Source: Actinomycetota bacterium
Lineage (GTDB): Bacteria; Actinomycetota; Thermoleophilia; Solirubrobacterales; Solirubrobacteraceae
NCBI GenBank assembly: GCA_005883415.1
Contig: VAWT01000163.1
Coordinates: 1 to 33,435, forward strand
Reading direction: 5' to 3'
DNA: 33,435 nucleotides
Shown in pieces: positions 17,940 through 27,400 of the stretch. The notes beneath the pieces are model-generated. The model saw only the letters and a list, made by a program, of their open reading frames with translations. It did not search any database and was not told where the DNA came from. The first letter of the stretch is position 1. Every line of letters begins with the position of its first letter. Both the position numbers and the translations under genes were made by a program.

Positions 17940-19170
17940 CGTCGCCTCGGGACTCGGCCGGGCCCTGAAGAGCCGCCTGGAGCTCCTGCTCTTTACCCGC
18001 AGCGTGGCCGTCGAGCTTCGCCGCCAGCGCGGCCTGCAATCCGAGCCCGATCCCCGGGCCCTCGGGAATCCCCGCCGCGAGCAGGTCGCGCCCGTCGATC
18101 TCGAGCTGGACGTGCCTGAGCCGCTCCAGCCACTCCGCGGCGGCCTGCTCGGCCCCCAGCGCTCCCGCGATCGCCACGAGCTCAGGTCCGGCCGCGCCGA
18201 CCGCAGCGGCTATCTCCGATGGACGCCGTGCATCCGCCAGCGCGCGCGCGATGCTGTCGGCATCAATTGCCGCCCGGAGGATCACATCTCGATCGCCGGC
18301 GGAAAATGCCAGCCGATCGAGCAGCGGCCCCAGCTCGCTTCGGGGTGCACCGCGGGCGGCCAGCGCCAGGACCACCAGGTCGCGCCGCCCGTCCGCGGGC
18401 AGCAGCCCGAGCGCCCTGCGCGCCAGGTCCGCGTCGGCCTCCTTCAGCCCGAAGTCCGGATGGATCGCGGTGTCGAGTCCCAGCTCACGGAGCGCCCCAA
18501 ACGCCGCCACGGGATCGGGCTCGCGCGCCAGCAGGCGCAGCTCGGTTCCAATTCGAGCTCCGCTCACCGTTCCGAGCCCTCGGTCTTCGACCGCCTGTCG
18601 CGCCAGTTCCGCCGTCCGCGGCTCGACAGCGAATCCCAGTCGGCTTCTGTACCGGGCCAGCCGTAGCAGCCGCGTCGGATCGTCGATGAAGCTTCTGTCA
18701 TGCATGACGCGGAGCCTGCGGGCGTCGAGATCCTCGATCGCGCGCGGCGCGGCGCTCACCGTCCCCGCGTCGGAGCCGCCGAGAGCGATGGCGATCGCGT
18801 TCACCGTGAAGTCTCGGCGGCCCAGGTCCTCGGAGAGCGGCGCCGGCTCCACGTCGGGCAGCGCGCCCGGATGCTCGTAGCGCTCTCGCCGGGCCCGCGC
18901 CAGGTCGTAGGTGAAGCCGTCGACCTGGACGGTGGAGGTCCCGAAACGGTCGTGGACGACGAGGTTCTGGCCGATCCGCTTTGCCACCTGGACCGCGTCG
19001 CCCTCCACCACTAGGTCGAGGTCGGACGGGGCGCCTCCCATCAGCAGATCACGGACGGCACCGCCCACCAGATAGACCCCCGCCAGGCCCCGCAAGCGCT
19101 CGAGCAGGGGCGCGCCAGCAGGAAGCTCGCCGATGCGCCGAAGCATCTCGGCCGGTGAAGGGATCTGCAT
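17932..19170 (-). CDS. tRNA nucleotidyltransferase / poly(A) polymerase family protein
   Basis: VYLVGGAVRDLLMGGAPSDLDLVVEGDA, DRFGTSTVQVDGFTYDLARARRERYEHPGALP, EDLGRRDFTVNAIAIAL, RSFIDDPTRLLRLARYRSRLGF. Confidence 0.93.
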   Translation of the reverse strand: MQIPSPAEMLRRIGELPAGAPLLERLRGLAGVYLVGGAVRDLLMGGAPSDLDLVVEGDAVQVAKRIGQNLVVHDRFGTSTVQVDGFTYDLARARRERYEHPGALPDVEPAPLSEDLGRRDFTVNAIAIALGGSDAGTVSAAPRAIEDLDARRLRVMHDRSFIDDPTRLLRLARYRSRLGFAVEPRTAELARQAVEDRGLGTVSGARIGTELRLLAREPDPVAAFGALRELGLDTAIHPDFGLKEADADLARRALGLLPADGRRDLVVLALAARGAPRSELGPLLDRLAFSAGDRDVILRAAIDADSIARALADARRPSEIAAAVGAAGPELVAIAGALGAEQAAAEWLERLRHVQLEIDGRDLLAAGIPEGPGIGLGLQAALAAKLDGHAAGKEQELQAALQGPAESRGDGG

Positions 19171-19217
19171 GGCGGCATCTTCGCGTCTGGGGTGGTCGGT
19201 CCTGGACGCTGGCTAGC

Positions 19218-20522
19218 ATGGCGGCCATGCCGAGTCCTAGATCGCGGCGTCTGCTGCGGCGCGGGCTCGTCGTCGTCGCGGTTCTCGCCGTCGTAGTCGG
19301 AGGTCCGGCGGCGTACGTCGTGCTGACCGCGCCCGGCAACGTCTCGCACCCAAACGTCAGCTTCAGCGCTCCCACCACGTCGAAGCGACCGGCGTCGCAG
19401 CCGGTCGACAACTTCCAGTGGCCGGTTTACGGCTACGACCTCGCTCGCACGAGGTACTTCTCGGCTGCAATCGCCCCCCACTTCCGTACCGGCTGGAAGT
19501 ACGAGGATTACGTGCTGGTCGAGCTGCCGCCGGTCATATACGGGACGACGCTGTACTTCATCGACAACTACGGCTCGGCGAAGGCCCTAGATGCCCGCAG
19601 CGGCCGCAAGCTATGGGAGGCAAAGGTGGGGACCCTGGCGGCATCCTCCCCGGCCATCGACGTAAAGGACCAGCTGGTGATCGTGGTACTGCTGTCGACC
19701 AATTCCGGAGCCGAGCACTCGCAGGTCCCCGGCAACGGCCGGGTGGTGGCGCTGTCGATGCGCTCCGGGCAGGTGGTCTGGTCGCATCCCGTGCCGGCCG
19801 GCAGCGAGTCTTCGCCGCTGGTGTGGAACTCGACCGTCTACTTCGGAGATCAGGACGGAACCGTCTCCGCACTTCGGGCCAACAACGGATCCACGGTCTG
19901 GACCTACCACGCCTCGGGCGCCGTGAAGGGGGGTCCCTCCCTTGCTGGCGGAACCCTGTACTTCGGGGACTACGCCGGACGCGCATACGCGCTAAACGCT
20001 CGCACGGGCGCCAAGGTGTGGGCGGTCAGCACGAGCGGCGCATCGTTCGGATTCGGCTCGGGCGGCTTCTACTCCAGCCCGGCGATCGCCTTCGGACGCG
20101 TGTACATGGGTAATACCGACCACTTCGTGTACTCGTTCTCCGCGCGCACGGGCCAGCTGGCGTGGAGGACCGGCACGGGCGGCTACGTCTACTCCTCCCC
20201 CGCGGTCGAGAACACGCCGGGCCTCGGGCCCACCGTGTACATCGGCTCCTACGACGGGACTCTGTATGCGCTCGACGCCCGCTCGGGCACGACCCGCTGG
20301 ACCCACAACTCGGGCGGGGCGATCGATGGCTCGCCCCAGATCATCGGCAGAGTGGTCTACTTCTCAGACCTGAGGACGAAGGCCACTACCGGCGTCGACG
20401 CCCGCACCGGGGCGACCGTGTTCTCGTTCCCGGACGGAAGGTTCAACCCGGGCGTCTCCGACGGGCACACCGTCTACATGGTGGGTTACTCGATGATCTA
20501 CCAGATGATTCCGGGCAGGTAG
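19218..20522 (+). CDS. Membrane-anchored PQQ-like beta-propeller repeat protein (BamB-like)
   Basis: N-terminal TM segment LLRRGLVVVAVLAVVVGGPAAYVVL, then repeats such as GTLYFGDYAGRAYALNARTGAKVWAVS and VYIGSYDGTLYALDARSGTTRWTH. Start set at ATG 19218. Confidence 0.88.
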   Translation: MAAMPSPRSRRLLRRGLVVVAVLAVVVGGPAAYVVLTAPGNVSHPNVSFSAPTTSKRPASQPVDNFQWPVYGYDLARTRYFSAAIAPHFRTGWKYEDYVLVELPPVIYGTTLYFIDNYGSAKALDARSGRKLWEAKVGTLAASSPAIDVKDQLVIVVLLSTNSGAEHSQVPGNGRVVALSMRSGQVVWSHPVPAGSESSPLVWNSTVYFGDQDGTVSALRANNGSTVWTYHASGAVKGGPSLAGGTLYFGDYAGRAYALNARTGAKVWAVSTSGASFGFGSGGFYSSPAIAFGRVYMGNTDHFVYSFSARTGQLAWRTGTGGYVYSSPAVENTPGLGPTVYIGSYDGTLYALDARSGTTRWTHNSGGAIDGSPQIIGRVVYFSDLRTKATTGVDARTGATVFSFPDGRFNPGVSDGHTVYMVGYSMIYQMIPGR

Positions 20523-20590
20523 CGCGGAGGCGTGTACGCCGCGACGCCTAACCTCAACTAAACACAAAACCCGTGCAAATAGGCGCCCAA

Positions 20591-20890
20591 ATGGCCCTCG
20601 CGCGGAACAGGCGTTCGCTCTCCTGGTATCGTTCCCTATGTATGCGTTGTCGTAGCGGAAGCCACTGCCAGGCGTCGGCCCTACCGGGTCGTCGCTTCTG
20701 CGCGGAGCACGCGGCCGAGCTTGATCGGATGCGCGAGGAGCTCAAGGATGCCGCCGCCGCCCGGATCGGGCGGGGCCGGCCCAAGCGCTCATCGACATGC
20801 TGCCGCCCCGGCTGTTACGAGCCTCGCGTCCCGCCCGCAGCGTATTGCGATGCGTGCGCGGCCGCTGGCTATGTGGAAGAGGCCGCCTAG
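20591..20890 (+). CDS. Small Cys-rich, putative zinc-binding protein
   Basis: CMRCRSGSHC...RRFCAEHAAELDRMREEL...CCRPGCYEPRVPPAAYCDACAAAGY: two paired Cys clusters flanking a charged helix. Start uncertain. Confidence 0.55.
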   Translation: MALARNRRSLSWYRSLCMRCRSGSHCQASALPGRRFCAEHAAELDRMREELKDAAAARIGRGRPKRSSTCCRPGCYEPRVPPAAYCDACAAAGYVEEAA

Positions 20891-21004
20891 CGGTCCAGCC
20901 GGGCTGACCAGGGCTTAGATACAAAAATCGAGAAAGAGCGTCGACGGACGCCGCGGGTCGAGCGGCGTGCGGGTCCCGTCTGCCCGCCGCGGCGCGGCGG
21001 CGAA

Positions 21005-21022
21005 GCCCGCGTCTGCGCGGGC
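21005..21022. promoter_or_regulatory. Perfect GC hairpin GCCCGCG-TCTG-CGCGGGC just upstream of the PhzF-family gene
   Basis: 7-bp stem with 4-nt loop ending about 20 bp before the TTG start at 21043. Could be leader or terminator. Confidence 0.4.
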
Positions 21023-21042
21023 CCCGGTAGCCTGGGCGCGCG

Positions 21043-21906
21043 TTGGCGCCCCGTCGGTTCAACCAGGTCGACGTGTTCACGACCACTCCGTACCTCGGCA
21101 ACCCGGTGGCCGTGGTGCTCGATGGCGACGATTTGTCAACCGCTGAGATGAGCACGTTCGCCCGTTGGACAAACTTGTCAGAGACGACGTTCCTGCTGCC
21201 GCCCAACCGGCGCGAGGCCGACTACCGGGTGCGCATCTTCACCTCGGCGAGCGGGACCGAGGCCGCCGGTGGATTGCCGCCTGAGTTGCCGTTCGCCGGC
21301 CATCCCACGCTCGGCAGCTGTCATTCCTGGCTGTCGGTCTCCGGAGGGCCAAAGCGGGACGAGGTGATCGTGCAGGAGTGTGGCGTGGGGCTGGTCGAGA
21401 TTCGGCGCACGCTCGACGGCCTGGCCTTCGCTGCCCCTCCCCTAATCAGATCGGGACCCGTTGAGGAGCGGCTGGTGGAGCACATCGCGTCCGTGCTGGG
21501 GATCGAGCGTGAACAGATAATCGACGCCGCTTGGGCCGATAACGGCCCCGGTTGGATCGCGGTGCTGCTCGAGAGCGCCGAGGCCGTACTGGCGCTCCGC
21601 CCCGGGATCGTCGATCTCGAGCTCGGAGTCGTCGGTCCCTATGCCGCGGGCTCACCGGCGGCGTTCGAGGTCCGCGCGTTCTTTCCCAAGCACGGAGCGA
21701 CCACCGAGGATCCGGTCACCGGGAGCCTCAACGCCTCGCTGGCCGAGTGGCTCCTGGCCACGGGACGGGCGAGCGCACCCTACATCGCCAGCCAGGGAAC
21801 GGCACTGGGCCGCTCAGGCCGGGTGTACATCTCTCGGGACGACGACGGGACGGTGTGGGTCGGCGGCGGCACTATGACGTGCATCGCTGGCGAGGTGGAG
21901 CTCTAG
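21043..21906 (+). CDS. PhzF family isomerase/epimerase
   Basis: FNQVDVFTTTPYLGNPVAVVLDGDDLS, NLSETTFLLPP, LPFAGHPTLGS, EDPVTGSLNASLAEWL. TTG start. Confidence 0.92.
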   Translation: MAPRRFNQVDVFTTTPYLGNPVAVVLDGDDLSTAEMSTFARWTNLSETTFLLPPNRREADYRVRIFTSASGTEAAGGLPPELPFAGHPTLGSCHSWLSVSGGPKRDEVIVQECGVGLVEIRRTLDGLAFAAPPLIRSGPVEERLVEHIASVLGIEREQIIDAAWADNGPGWIAVLLESAEAVLALRPGIVDLELGVVGPYAAGSPAAFEVRAFFPKHGATTEDPVTGSLNASLAEWLLATGRASAPYIASQGTALGRSGRVYISRDDDGTVWVGGGTMTCIAGEVEL

Positions 21907-21914
21907 AGCCGTGG

Positions 21915-22670
21915 TCAGGACCGTCTGACCGGCACTCCCGCCTCGGCCAGCCGAGCCTTGACCTCAGGCACCGTATGCCGCCCGTAGTGGAAGATCGAGG
22001 CGCACAGCACCGCGTCGGCGCCGGCGTCCACAGCGGCCACCAGGTGCTGTGGCTCTCCGGCGCCGCCTGAGGCGATTACCGGCACCCCGACGGCCTCGGC
22101 TATCGCCGAGGTCAGCTCGAGGTCGTAGCCGTCGCTGGTGCCGTCACGGTCCATGCTCGTGAGCAGGATCTCCCCTGCCCCTCGCTCGACCCCCTCACGG
22201 GCCCAGGTCACCGCGTCACGGCCGGTGGCCGCGCGGCCGCCGGCCACGTAAGCTTCCCAGCTGCCGTCGACCGCCTTGGCGTCGATCGCCACCACCACGC
22301 ACTGCGTGCCAAACGCCGCCGCCAGCTCGCCAACCAACTCCGGGCGGGCCAGCGCCGCGGAATTGATCGAGACCTTGTCGGCGCCGGCGTCGAGCACCGC
22401 TTGGGCGTCGGCGGCCGAGCGGATGCCGCCACCGACCGTGAACGGGATGAATACCTCGTCAGCGGCCCGCCGCGCCAGCTCGACCACCGTCTCCCGCTTG
22501 TCCGAGGTGGCCGTGATGTCCAGGAACACGACCTCGTCCGCGCCGGCGGCGTCGTAGCGCGACGCCAGCTCGACCGGGTCTCCCGCGTCGCGCAGGTCAA
22601 CGAACCCGACGCCCTTGACGACGCGGCCGGCGTCGACGTCCAGGCAGGGGATCACTCGCTTGTAGTGCAT
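21915..22670 (-). CDS. hisF: Imidazole glycerol phosphate synthase subunit HisF
   Basis: [91 protein letters not shown]. Confidence 0.97.
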   Translation of the reverse strand: MHYKRVIPCLDVDAGRVVKGVGFVDLRDAGDPVELASRYDAAGADEVVFLDITATSDKRETVVELARRAADEVFIPFTVGGGIRSAADAQAVLDAGADKVSINSAALARPELVGELAAAFGTQCVVVAIDAKAVDGSWEAYVAGGRAATGRDAVTWAREGVERGAGEILLTSMDRDGTSDGYDLELTSAIAEAVGVPVIASGGAGEPQHLVAAVDAGADAVLCASIFHYGRHTVPEVKARLAEAGVPVRRS

Positions 22671-22693
22671 GCCAATCGAGTCTCGCAGCGGCT

Positions 22694-23422
22694 TCAGGCG
22701 CCCTCCAGCACCCGCTGGGCCTCTCCGACACCGAAGTGCTGCTCGTACAGAGCTTTGCCAACGATCACACCGGCCAGGTTCACCTGACGCAGCGCCGCCA
22801 GCGCCCGGAGGTCGTCCAGCGACGAAACGCCGCCGGAGTAGATGAAGCTACCCCGGACCGCCGAGGCGATCCGGCGTGCGCCGCCCAGATCCGGGCCGCT
22901 CAACGTCCCATCGTGCTCGATGCTCGAGTAGATGAACCGCCGCACGCCCCGCGCGCCGAAGTGGGCTACGACCGACTCGTCCGGGATGTCGGTCTGCTCC
23001 ATCCACCCTTCTGCGGCCAGGCGGCCGTTGCGAGCGTCGATCGACACCACCACACGGTCGCCATGCTCCCCGAGCACCTCGTCCAAGAAGTCGACGTCGC
23101 GGTAGGCGGCGGTTCCAAGCACGATGCGCGCCGCGCCGGCCTCCAGGGCCTCGTCCACGGCGTCGACGGTGCGAAGACCTCCGCCCAACTCGATGGGGAC
23201 GTCCACCGTGTTCGCGATCTTCGATACCAGCTCGAGATGCCGAGGCGTCCCGGTGCGCGCCCCGTCCAGATCGACGACGTGCAGCATCCGCGCTCCACCC
23301 TTGACCCAGCGACGAGCGGCATCGAGCGGATCCGCGTCGTACACGGTCCGGGAGTCGAAGGAGCCCTTCGCCAGCCGCACGGTCTTGCCGTCGAGGATGT
23401 CGACCGCCGGCAGCAGGATCAT
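22694..23422 (-). CDS. hisA: HisA (ProFAR isomerase)
   Basis: [83 protein letters not shown]. Confidence 0.96.
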   Translation of the reverse strand: MILLPAVDILDGKTVRLAKGSFDSRTVYDADPLDAARRWVKGGARMLHVVDLDGARTGTPRHLELVSKIANTVDVPIELGGGLRTVDAVDEALEAGAARIVLGTAAYRDVDFLDEVLGEHGDRVVVSIDARNGRLAAEGWMEQTDIPDESVVAHFGARGVRRFIYSSIEHDGTLSGPDLGGARRIASAVRGSFIYSGGVSSLDDLRALAALRQVNLAGVIVGKALYEQHFGVGEAQRVLEGA

Positions 23423-24102
23423 GCCGGAGCCGTCAGGCGCGCGCCGGAGCCCGGTTCGCGCCCCCGCTCCCCACCGCCCGCACACAGCGTGACGAAGTTC
23501 TGGAGCACCTGGAGCCCGTGCCTTGAGGACTTCTCGGGATGGAATTGGACGCCGAAGATCGAGCCGCGAGCGACCATCGTCGCGAACCGTTCGCCGTACT
23601 CCGTCGTCCCGATGACGTTTTCTGACCGGACGGGGCGCGGCGCCAGCGAATGGACGTGGTAGAAGGCGCAGCCGCTTTCGGGCAAGCCCGTCGTCAGCGC
23701 GGAGCGGCGCTCGAATGAGACCTCGTTCCACCCTATGTGCGGCACCCTCAGGCCGCCCGTCCGAAGCCTCCTTACCTCCCCCTCGAGCACTCCCAGTCCG
23801 TCTGTGACCCCCATCTCCTCTGAGCGCTGGAACAAGAGCTGCATTCCGAGGCAAATCCCCAGCAGAGGCGCGCCGGAGGAGGCCATCTCGCCGATCAGCG
23901 ACGTGAGCCCGAGCTCGCCCAGGTTGCGCATCGCCCGCGGAAACGCGCCAACGCCCGGGACGACTAGGCCGTCCGCGCCCCGGATCCGGTCGTGGTCACG
24001 GGTGATCAGGGCTCGGGCACCGACATGCTCGAGCGCCTTCTCCACGGAGCGGCGGTTGCCCATCCCGTAGTCGACCACCGCGATCAGCGGGCCGCCCGTC
24101 AT
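23419..24102 (-). CDS. hisH: Imidazole glycerol phosphate synthase glutaminase subunit HisH
   Basis: IAVVDYGMGNRRSVEKALEHVG, GLVVPGVGAFPRAM, LLGICLGMQLLF, HIGWNEV, FYHVHSLAP, GVQFHPEKSS. Confidence 0.97.
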   Translation of the reverse strand: MTGGPLIAVVDYGMGNRRSVEKALEHVGARALITRDHDRIRGADGLVVPGVGAFPRAMRNLGELGLTSLIGEMASSGAPLLGICLGMQLLFQRSEEMGVTDGLGVLEGEVRRLRTGGLRVPHIGWNEVSFERRSALTTGLPESGCAFYHVHSLAPRPVRSENVIGTTEYGERFATMVARGSIFGVQFHPEKSSRHGLQVLQNFVTLCAGGGERGREPGSGARLTAPA

Positions 24103-24689
24103 ACGAGCGTCCCCTTGGTGCTCGGAATCCCGGGCTCGGTTGGATCGAGCGCCACAGCCGCCCGCAGAGCGCGCGCCAGCGCCTTGAAAGCGGCCTCGAT
24201 CGCGTGGTGCGCGTTCGTACCCCGCTCGACCGTCAGGTGAAGCGTCAGCTTGGCGTTGGTGGCCAGCGCCCGGAAGAACTCCTCGGCCAGCTCGTGGTCG
24301 AAGTTGCCGATCGACCCCGGCGGAAGGGTTGCCTCGAAGGCGCACAGGCCGCGGCCTGAGATATCGATCGCACACGAAGCGCGCGACTCGTCCATCGGTA
24401 CGGTGGCCTGCCCGTAGCGGGCGATCCCAGCGCGATCCCCGAGCGCCTCGTCGAGGGCCTGGCCGATGCAGATCCCGACGTCCTCGACCGTGTGATGGGC
24501 CCCCGTTTCGAGGTCGCCGGAGGCCCTGATATCGAGATTGAGGCGGCCGTGGCGGGCGAGCAGGTCGAGCATGTGGTCGAGGAATCCCACGCCGCTGTGG
24601 CGCTCGCCGGCGCCGTCACCGTCCAGCGCGAGCGTCACCGTCACCTCGGTCTCGGCGGTGCTGCGGTTGATCTCGGCGCTGCGGGCCAT
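24099..24689 (-). CDS. hisB: Imidazoleglycerol-phosphate dehydratase
   Basis: ERHSGVGFLDHMLDLLARHGRLNLDIRASGDLETGAHHTVEDVGICIGQAL, NAHHAIEAAFKALARALR. Confidence 0.97.
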   Translation of the reverse strand: MARSAEINRSTAETEVTVTLALDGDGAGERHSGVGFLDHMLDLLARHGRLNLDIRASGDLETGAHHTVEDVGICIGQALDEALGDRAGIARYGQATVPMDESRASCAIDISGRGLCAFEATLPPGSIGNFDHELAEEFFRALATNAKLTLHLTVERGTNAHHAIEAAFKALARALRAAVALDPTEPGIPSTKGTLV

Positions 24690-24692
24690 CGC

Positions 24693-26405
24693 CTAGTGAT
24701 TCTCGCGGATGCGGGCTTCCATCGACCGCGCGTGGAGCTCGAAGCCCTCGGCGCGAGCCAGGGGCGCACCCGTCCTGGCCAGCGCGGCCGGGTCCTCGAT
24801 GGCCACTTCCGTGTAGCGGCGGCGGAAGTTCGCTGGGGAGAGCACCGACGCGAACCGGGCCGCGCCGTTGGTCGGCAGGATGTGGTTTGACCCAGCGATG
24901 TAATCGCCGAACGCGGTGGCGGCATTGGCGCCCACGAACACGCAGCCCGCGTGGGTGGCCCTCGACGCCAGCTGCTCAGAGCCGGCTCCCACCAGCTCCA
25001 GGTGCTCCGGCGCGAGCGCCTGCGCGAGCCCCAGCGCCTGCTCAAGATCGCTTACTTCCACCAACCCCGATACCGCACCGGTCTCGGGCCCGCCGTTCAG
25101 GATCGAGTCGAGGGCATCCAGCAGCGATGATGATGAGGAAATCGCGAGCACGAGCGTCCCGGGGCCGTGCTCGGCCTGGGCCAGCAGGTCGAGCGCCACC
25201 AGCTCCGGCTCGACATCGCCGTCGGCGACCACCACCAGATCGCTGGGGCCGGCGAATCCGTCGATGCCCACCCGGCCCGAGACTTGCCGCTTGGCCTCCT
25301 GCACGTACAGGTTTCCCGGGCCCACGATCACGTCGACGGCAGCTACCGACTCCGTGCCGTAGGCCAGGGCCGCGATTGCCTGTGCTCCGCCCATGCGGTA
25401 CACGACAGAAGCCCCGGTCAGGCCACACGCGCCGAGCACCAGCTGCGAGACGTCGCCGTCGCCGCCGGGCGGGGAGCACACGACGATCTCGCGTACGCCG
25501 GCGACCCGCGCCGCGACGACGCCCATCACGACCGTGCTCGGGTACGGGGCTCGTCCCCCCGGGACGTACACGGCGGCGCTGTCCACCGGCGCGCTGAGTA
25601 CCGCGACCCGATGGCTGCCGAACCGGGCCGTCCGATCCTCGTCCAGGCTAAGCTCGGCGACTCGGCCCACGTTCTCGATCGTGGCCTTGAGCCCGTCGCG
25701 GACGAGCGGATCGAGCTCCGCGCTCGCAGTCTCGAGCTCCTGGTCTCCTACTCGCAGTGGCAGGGGGTCGGCGCCCTGTGTGTCAAGAGCGCGGATGTAC
25801 TCGTTGAGCGCTTCGTCGCCGCCGGAACGGACCGCCGCGATGATGTCCGCCACGACGCTGTCGACGGACTCGGGGGCGGGAACCAACGCCCGCAGCGCGG
25901 CCAGTCGCGCGAGCTGCTGCAAGCGGGGGTGGAGCTGGTCGGCGGCGACCAAGCCCAGTACGGGCGCCAGCTCCACCGAGCCCTTGACCTCGACGATCTC
26001 CGCCTGGCGGCCCGTTTGCAGGAAGTAGCGCGCCGCGACGCGTGGGTACTTGGTGGCGATCCTCATGACGCCCAGCCGGCGCAGCGCCTCTGCAGCGCGG
26101 TCCGGACCGGCGACGGTCGCGAGCACCATCCGGCAGCGCCCGTAGCCCAGGTCGACGAGCTCGTACAGTTCGCGCTCGGACTGCTCCATCAACACGTCTT
26201 TGCCGGTCACGCCGATGTCGGCCACGCCTGCCTCGACGTAGGTGGGAACGTCAGACGGGCGCATGGTGACGATCCCCTCCTCGTCGAATAGGAGCTTGCG
26301 GTCGTTGGCGCGGACCTCGCTGGTGCGGAGTCCGAGGCGGTCAAGTAGGTCGAGCGTGTCGGCAAACAGGGCGCCGCGCGGGACCGCGATGCGAAGTTCG
26401 CTCAT
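24693..26405 (-). CDS. Fused/chimeric HisG (ATP-PRT, short form, C-truncated) - HisD (histidinol dehydrogenase, N-truncated) ORF
   Basis: N-part (26405 to about 25948): RIAVPRGALFADTLDLLDRLGL...ADIGVTGKDVLMEQ...KYPRVAARYF...VKGSVELAPVLGL = HisG. C-part (about 25886 to 24693): VYVPGGRAPYPSTVVMGVVAARVAGV...VDVIVGPGNLYVQEAKRQVSG...HILPTNGAARFASVLSPANF = HisD. The linker AADQLHPRLQQLARLAALRA is antisense hisZ. Confidence 0.95.
   Translation of the reverse strand: MSELRIAVPRGALFADTLDLLDRLGLRTSEVRANDRKLLFDEEGIVTMRPSDVPTYVEAGVADIGVTGKDVLMEQSERELYELVDLGYGRCRMVLATVAGPDRAAEALRRLGVMRIATKYPRVAARYFLQTGRQAEIVEVKGSVELAPVLGLVAADQLHPRLQQLARLAALRALVPAPESVDSVVADIIAAVRSGGDEALNEYIRALDTQGADPLPLRVGDQELETASAELDPLVRDGLKATIENVGRVAELSLDEDRTARFGSHRVAVLSAPVDSAAVYVPGGRAPYPSTVVMGVVAARVAGVREIVVCSPPGGDGDVSQLVLGACGLTGASVVYRMGGAQAIAALAYGTESVAAVDVIVGPGNLYVQEAKRQVSGRVGIDGFAGPSDLVVVADGDVEPELVALDLLAQAEHGPGTLVLAISSSSSLLDALDSILNGGPETGAVSGLVEVSDLEQALGLAQALAPEHLELVGAGSEQLASRATHAGCVFVGANAATAFGDYIAGSNHILPTNGAARFASVLSPANFRRRYTEVAIEDPAALARTGAPLARAEGFELHARSMEARIRENH
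25887..25947 (+). repeat. 61-bp perfect inverted copy of an internal hisZ segment at the hisG/hisD junction
   Basis: cgcccgcagcgcggccagtcgcgcgagctgctgcaagcgggggtggagctggtcggcggcg is the exact reverse complement of 26992-27052. Confidence 0.97.
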
Positions 26406-27400
26406 CGCGTTCCTCCAAGCCCTCGCTCCTCGCCCGTGAGCGCTATGTGCAGTCGCTCCACGCCGATGGCGAAGCCGACCGCGGGCAGGGGGCGGCCGAA
26501 GCTCGCGAGCAGCTCGTCGTAGCGGCCGCCCGAGCCAATCGGCACCCCGTGGGCGGGGTCGTAGACCTGAAAGACCGCACCCGTGTAGTACCCCAGGCTC
26601 CGCACCAGCCCCAGGTCGAAGATGATGCGCTCCGCCACCTCAGGCGCCAGCAGCTGATGCACGCCCCGCATCCCGCTCACGGCCGCGTCAAGCGGAGCCG
26701 ATAGGCCTTCGAGCACCTCCGGCCCGCCACGGGTCTGGGGCACGCGCAGCAGCAGGTCGACGTCCTGGGAGCCCAACCCGAGGCGCCGCACCTCGCGCTC
26801 AACGCCCACGAAATCCCCCGCTGCCAGCTCGGAGAGAATGGTGTCGTGGGCCTCCGGCGCCACCCCGACGGCCTCCAGCAGCATGGGGTACAACGAGGCG
26901 TCGCCCAACCCCACTTTGTACGTGCGCAGCCCGGCCGCGTCCAGGGCCGCACACAGGACCGTCAGGACCTCGGCCGTTCCAGTGGGAGCCGCGCCGCCGA
27001 CCAGCTCCACCCCCGCTTGCAGCAGCTCGCGCGACTGGCCGCGCTGCGGGCGCACGCTTCGGTAGGCGTGCGCGATGTAGCAGAAGCGCAGCGGTGGATC
27101 CGATGTCCGATAGCGGGTCGCGACCAGCCGGGCGATCGGGACGGTCATATCCGAGCGAAGCACAAGCACCTGCCCCTGCTCGTCGAACAGCCGGTACGCC
27201 GGGCCTGGGCTGCGCCCCCATCGGGGCAGGGGCGGCTCGTACTCGAGCGCCGGCGTATAGACCTCGCCGTAGCCGGCGCGCTCGAACACCTCGCGCACGC
27301 GGTCGGTAAGCGCGCGCAGCTCGCGCATCTCGTCGGGCAGCACGTCTCGCGTACCGCTCGGGATGCGGTCGAAGAGGGGGAGGCCTTTGCCGCTCGTCAC
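26402..27400 (-). CDS. hisZ: ATP phosphoribosyltransferase regulatory subunit HisZ
   Basis: IPSGTRDVLPDEMRELRALTDRVREVFERAGYGEVYTPALEY, LRSDMTVPIARLVATRY, RFCYIAHAYRSVRPQRGQSRELLQAGVELVG, GGRYDELLASFGRPLPAVGFAIGVERL. GTG start overlaps the murA stop (GTGA). Confidence 0.93.
   Translation of the reverse strand: MTSGKGLPLFDRIPSGTRDVLPDEMRELRALTDRVREVFERAGYGEVYTPALEYEPPLPRWGRSPGPAYRLFDEQGQVLVLRSDMTVPIARLVATRYRTSDPPLRFCYIAHAYRSVRPQRGQSRELLQAGVELVGGAAPTGTAEVLTVLCAALDAAGLRTYKVGLGDASLYPMLLEAVGVAPEAHDTILSELAAGDFVGVEREVRRLGLGSQDVDLLLRVPQTRGGPEVLEGLSAPLDAAVSGMRGVHQLLAPEVAERIIFDLGLVRSLGYYTGAVFQVYDPAHGVPIGSGGRYDELLASFGRPLPAVGFAIGVERLHIALTGEERGLGGTR
26992..27052 (-). repeat. hisZ: Native hisZ copy of the 61-bp inverted repeat (codes for RPQRGQSRELLQAGVELVGG)
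   Basis: Exact reverse complement of 25887-25947. In frame inside hisZ class-II motif 2. Confidence 0.97.
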
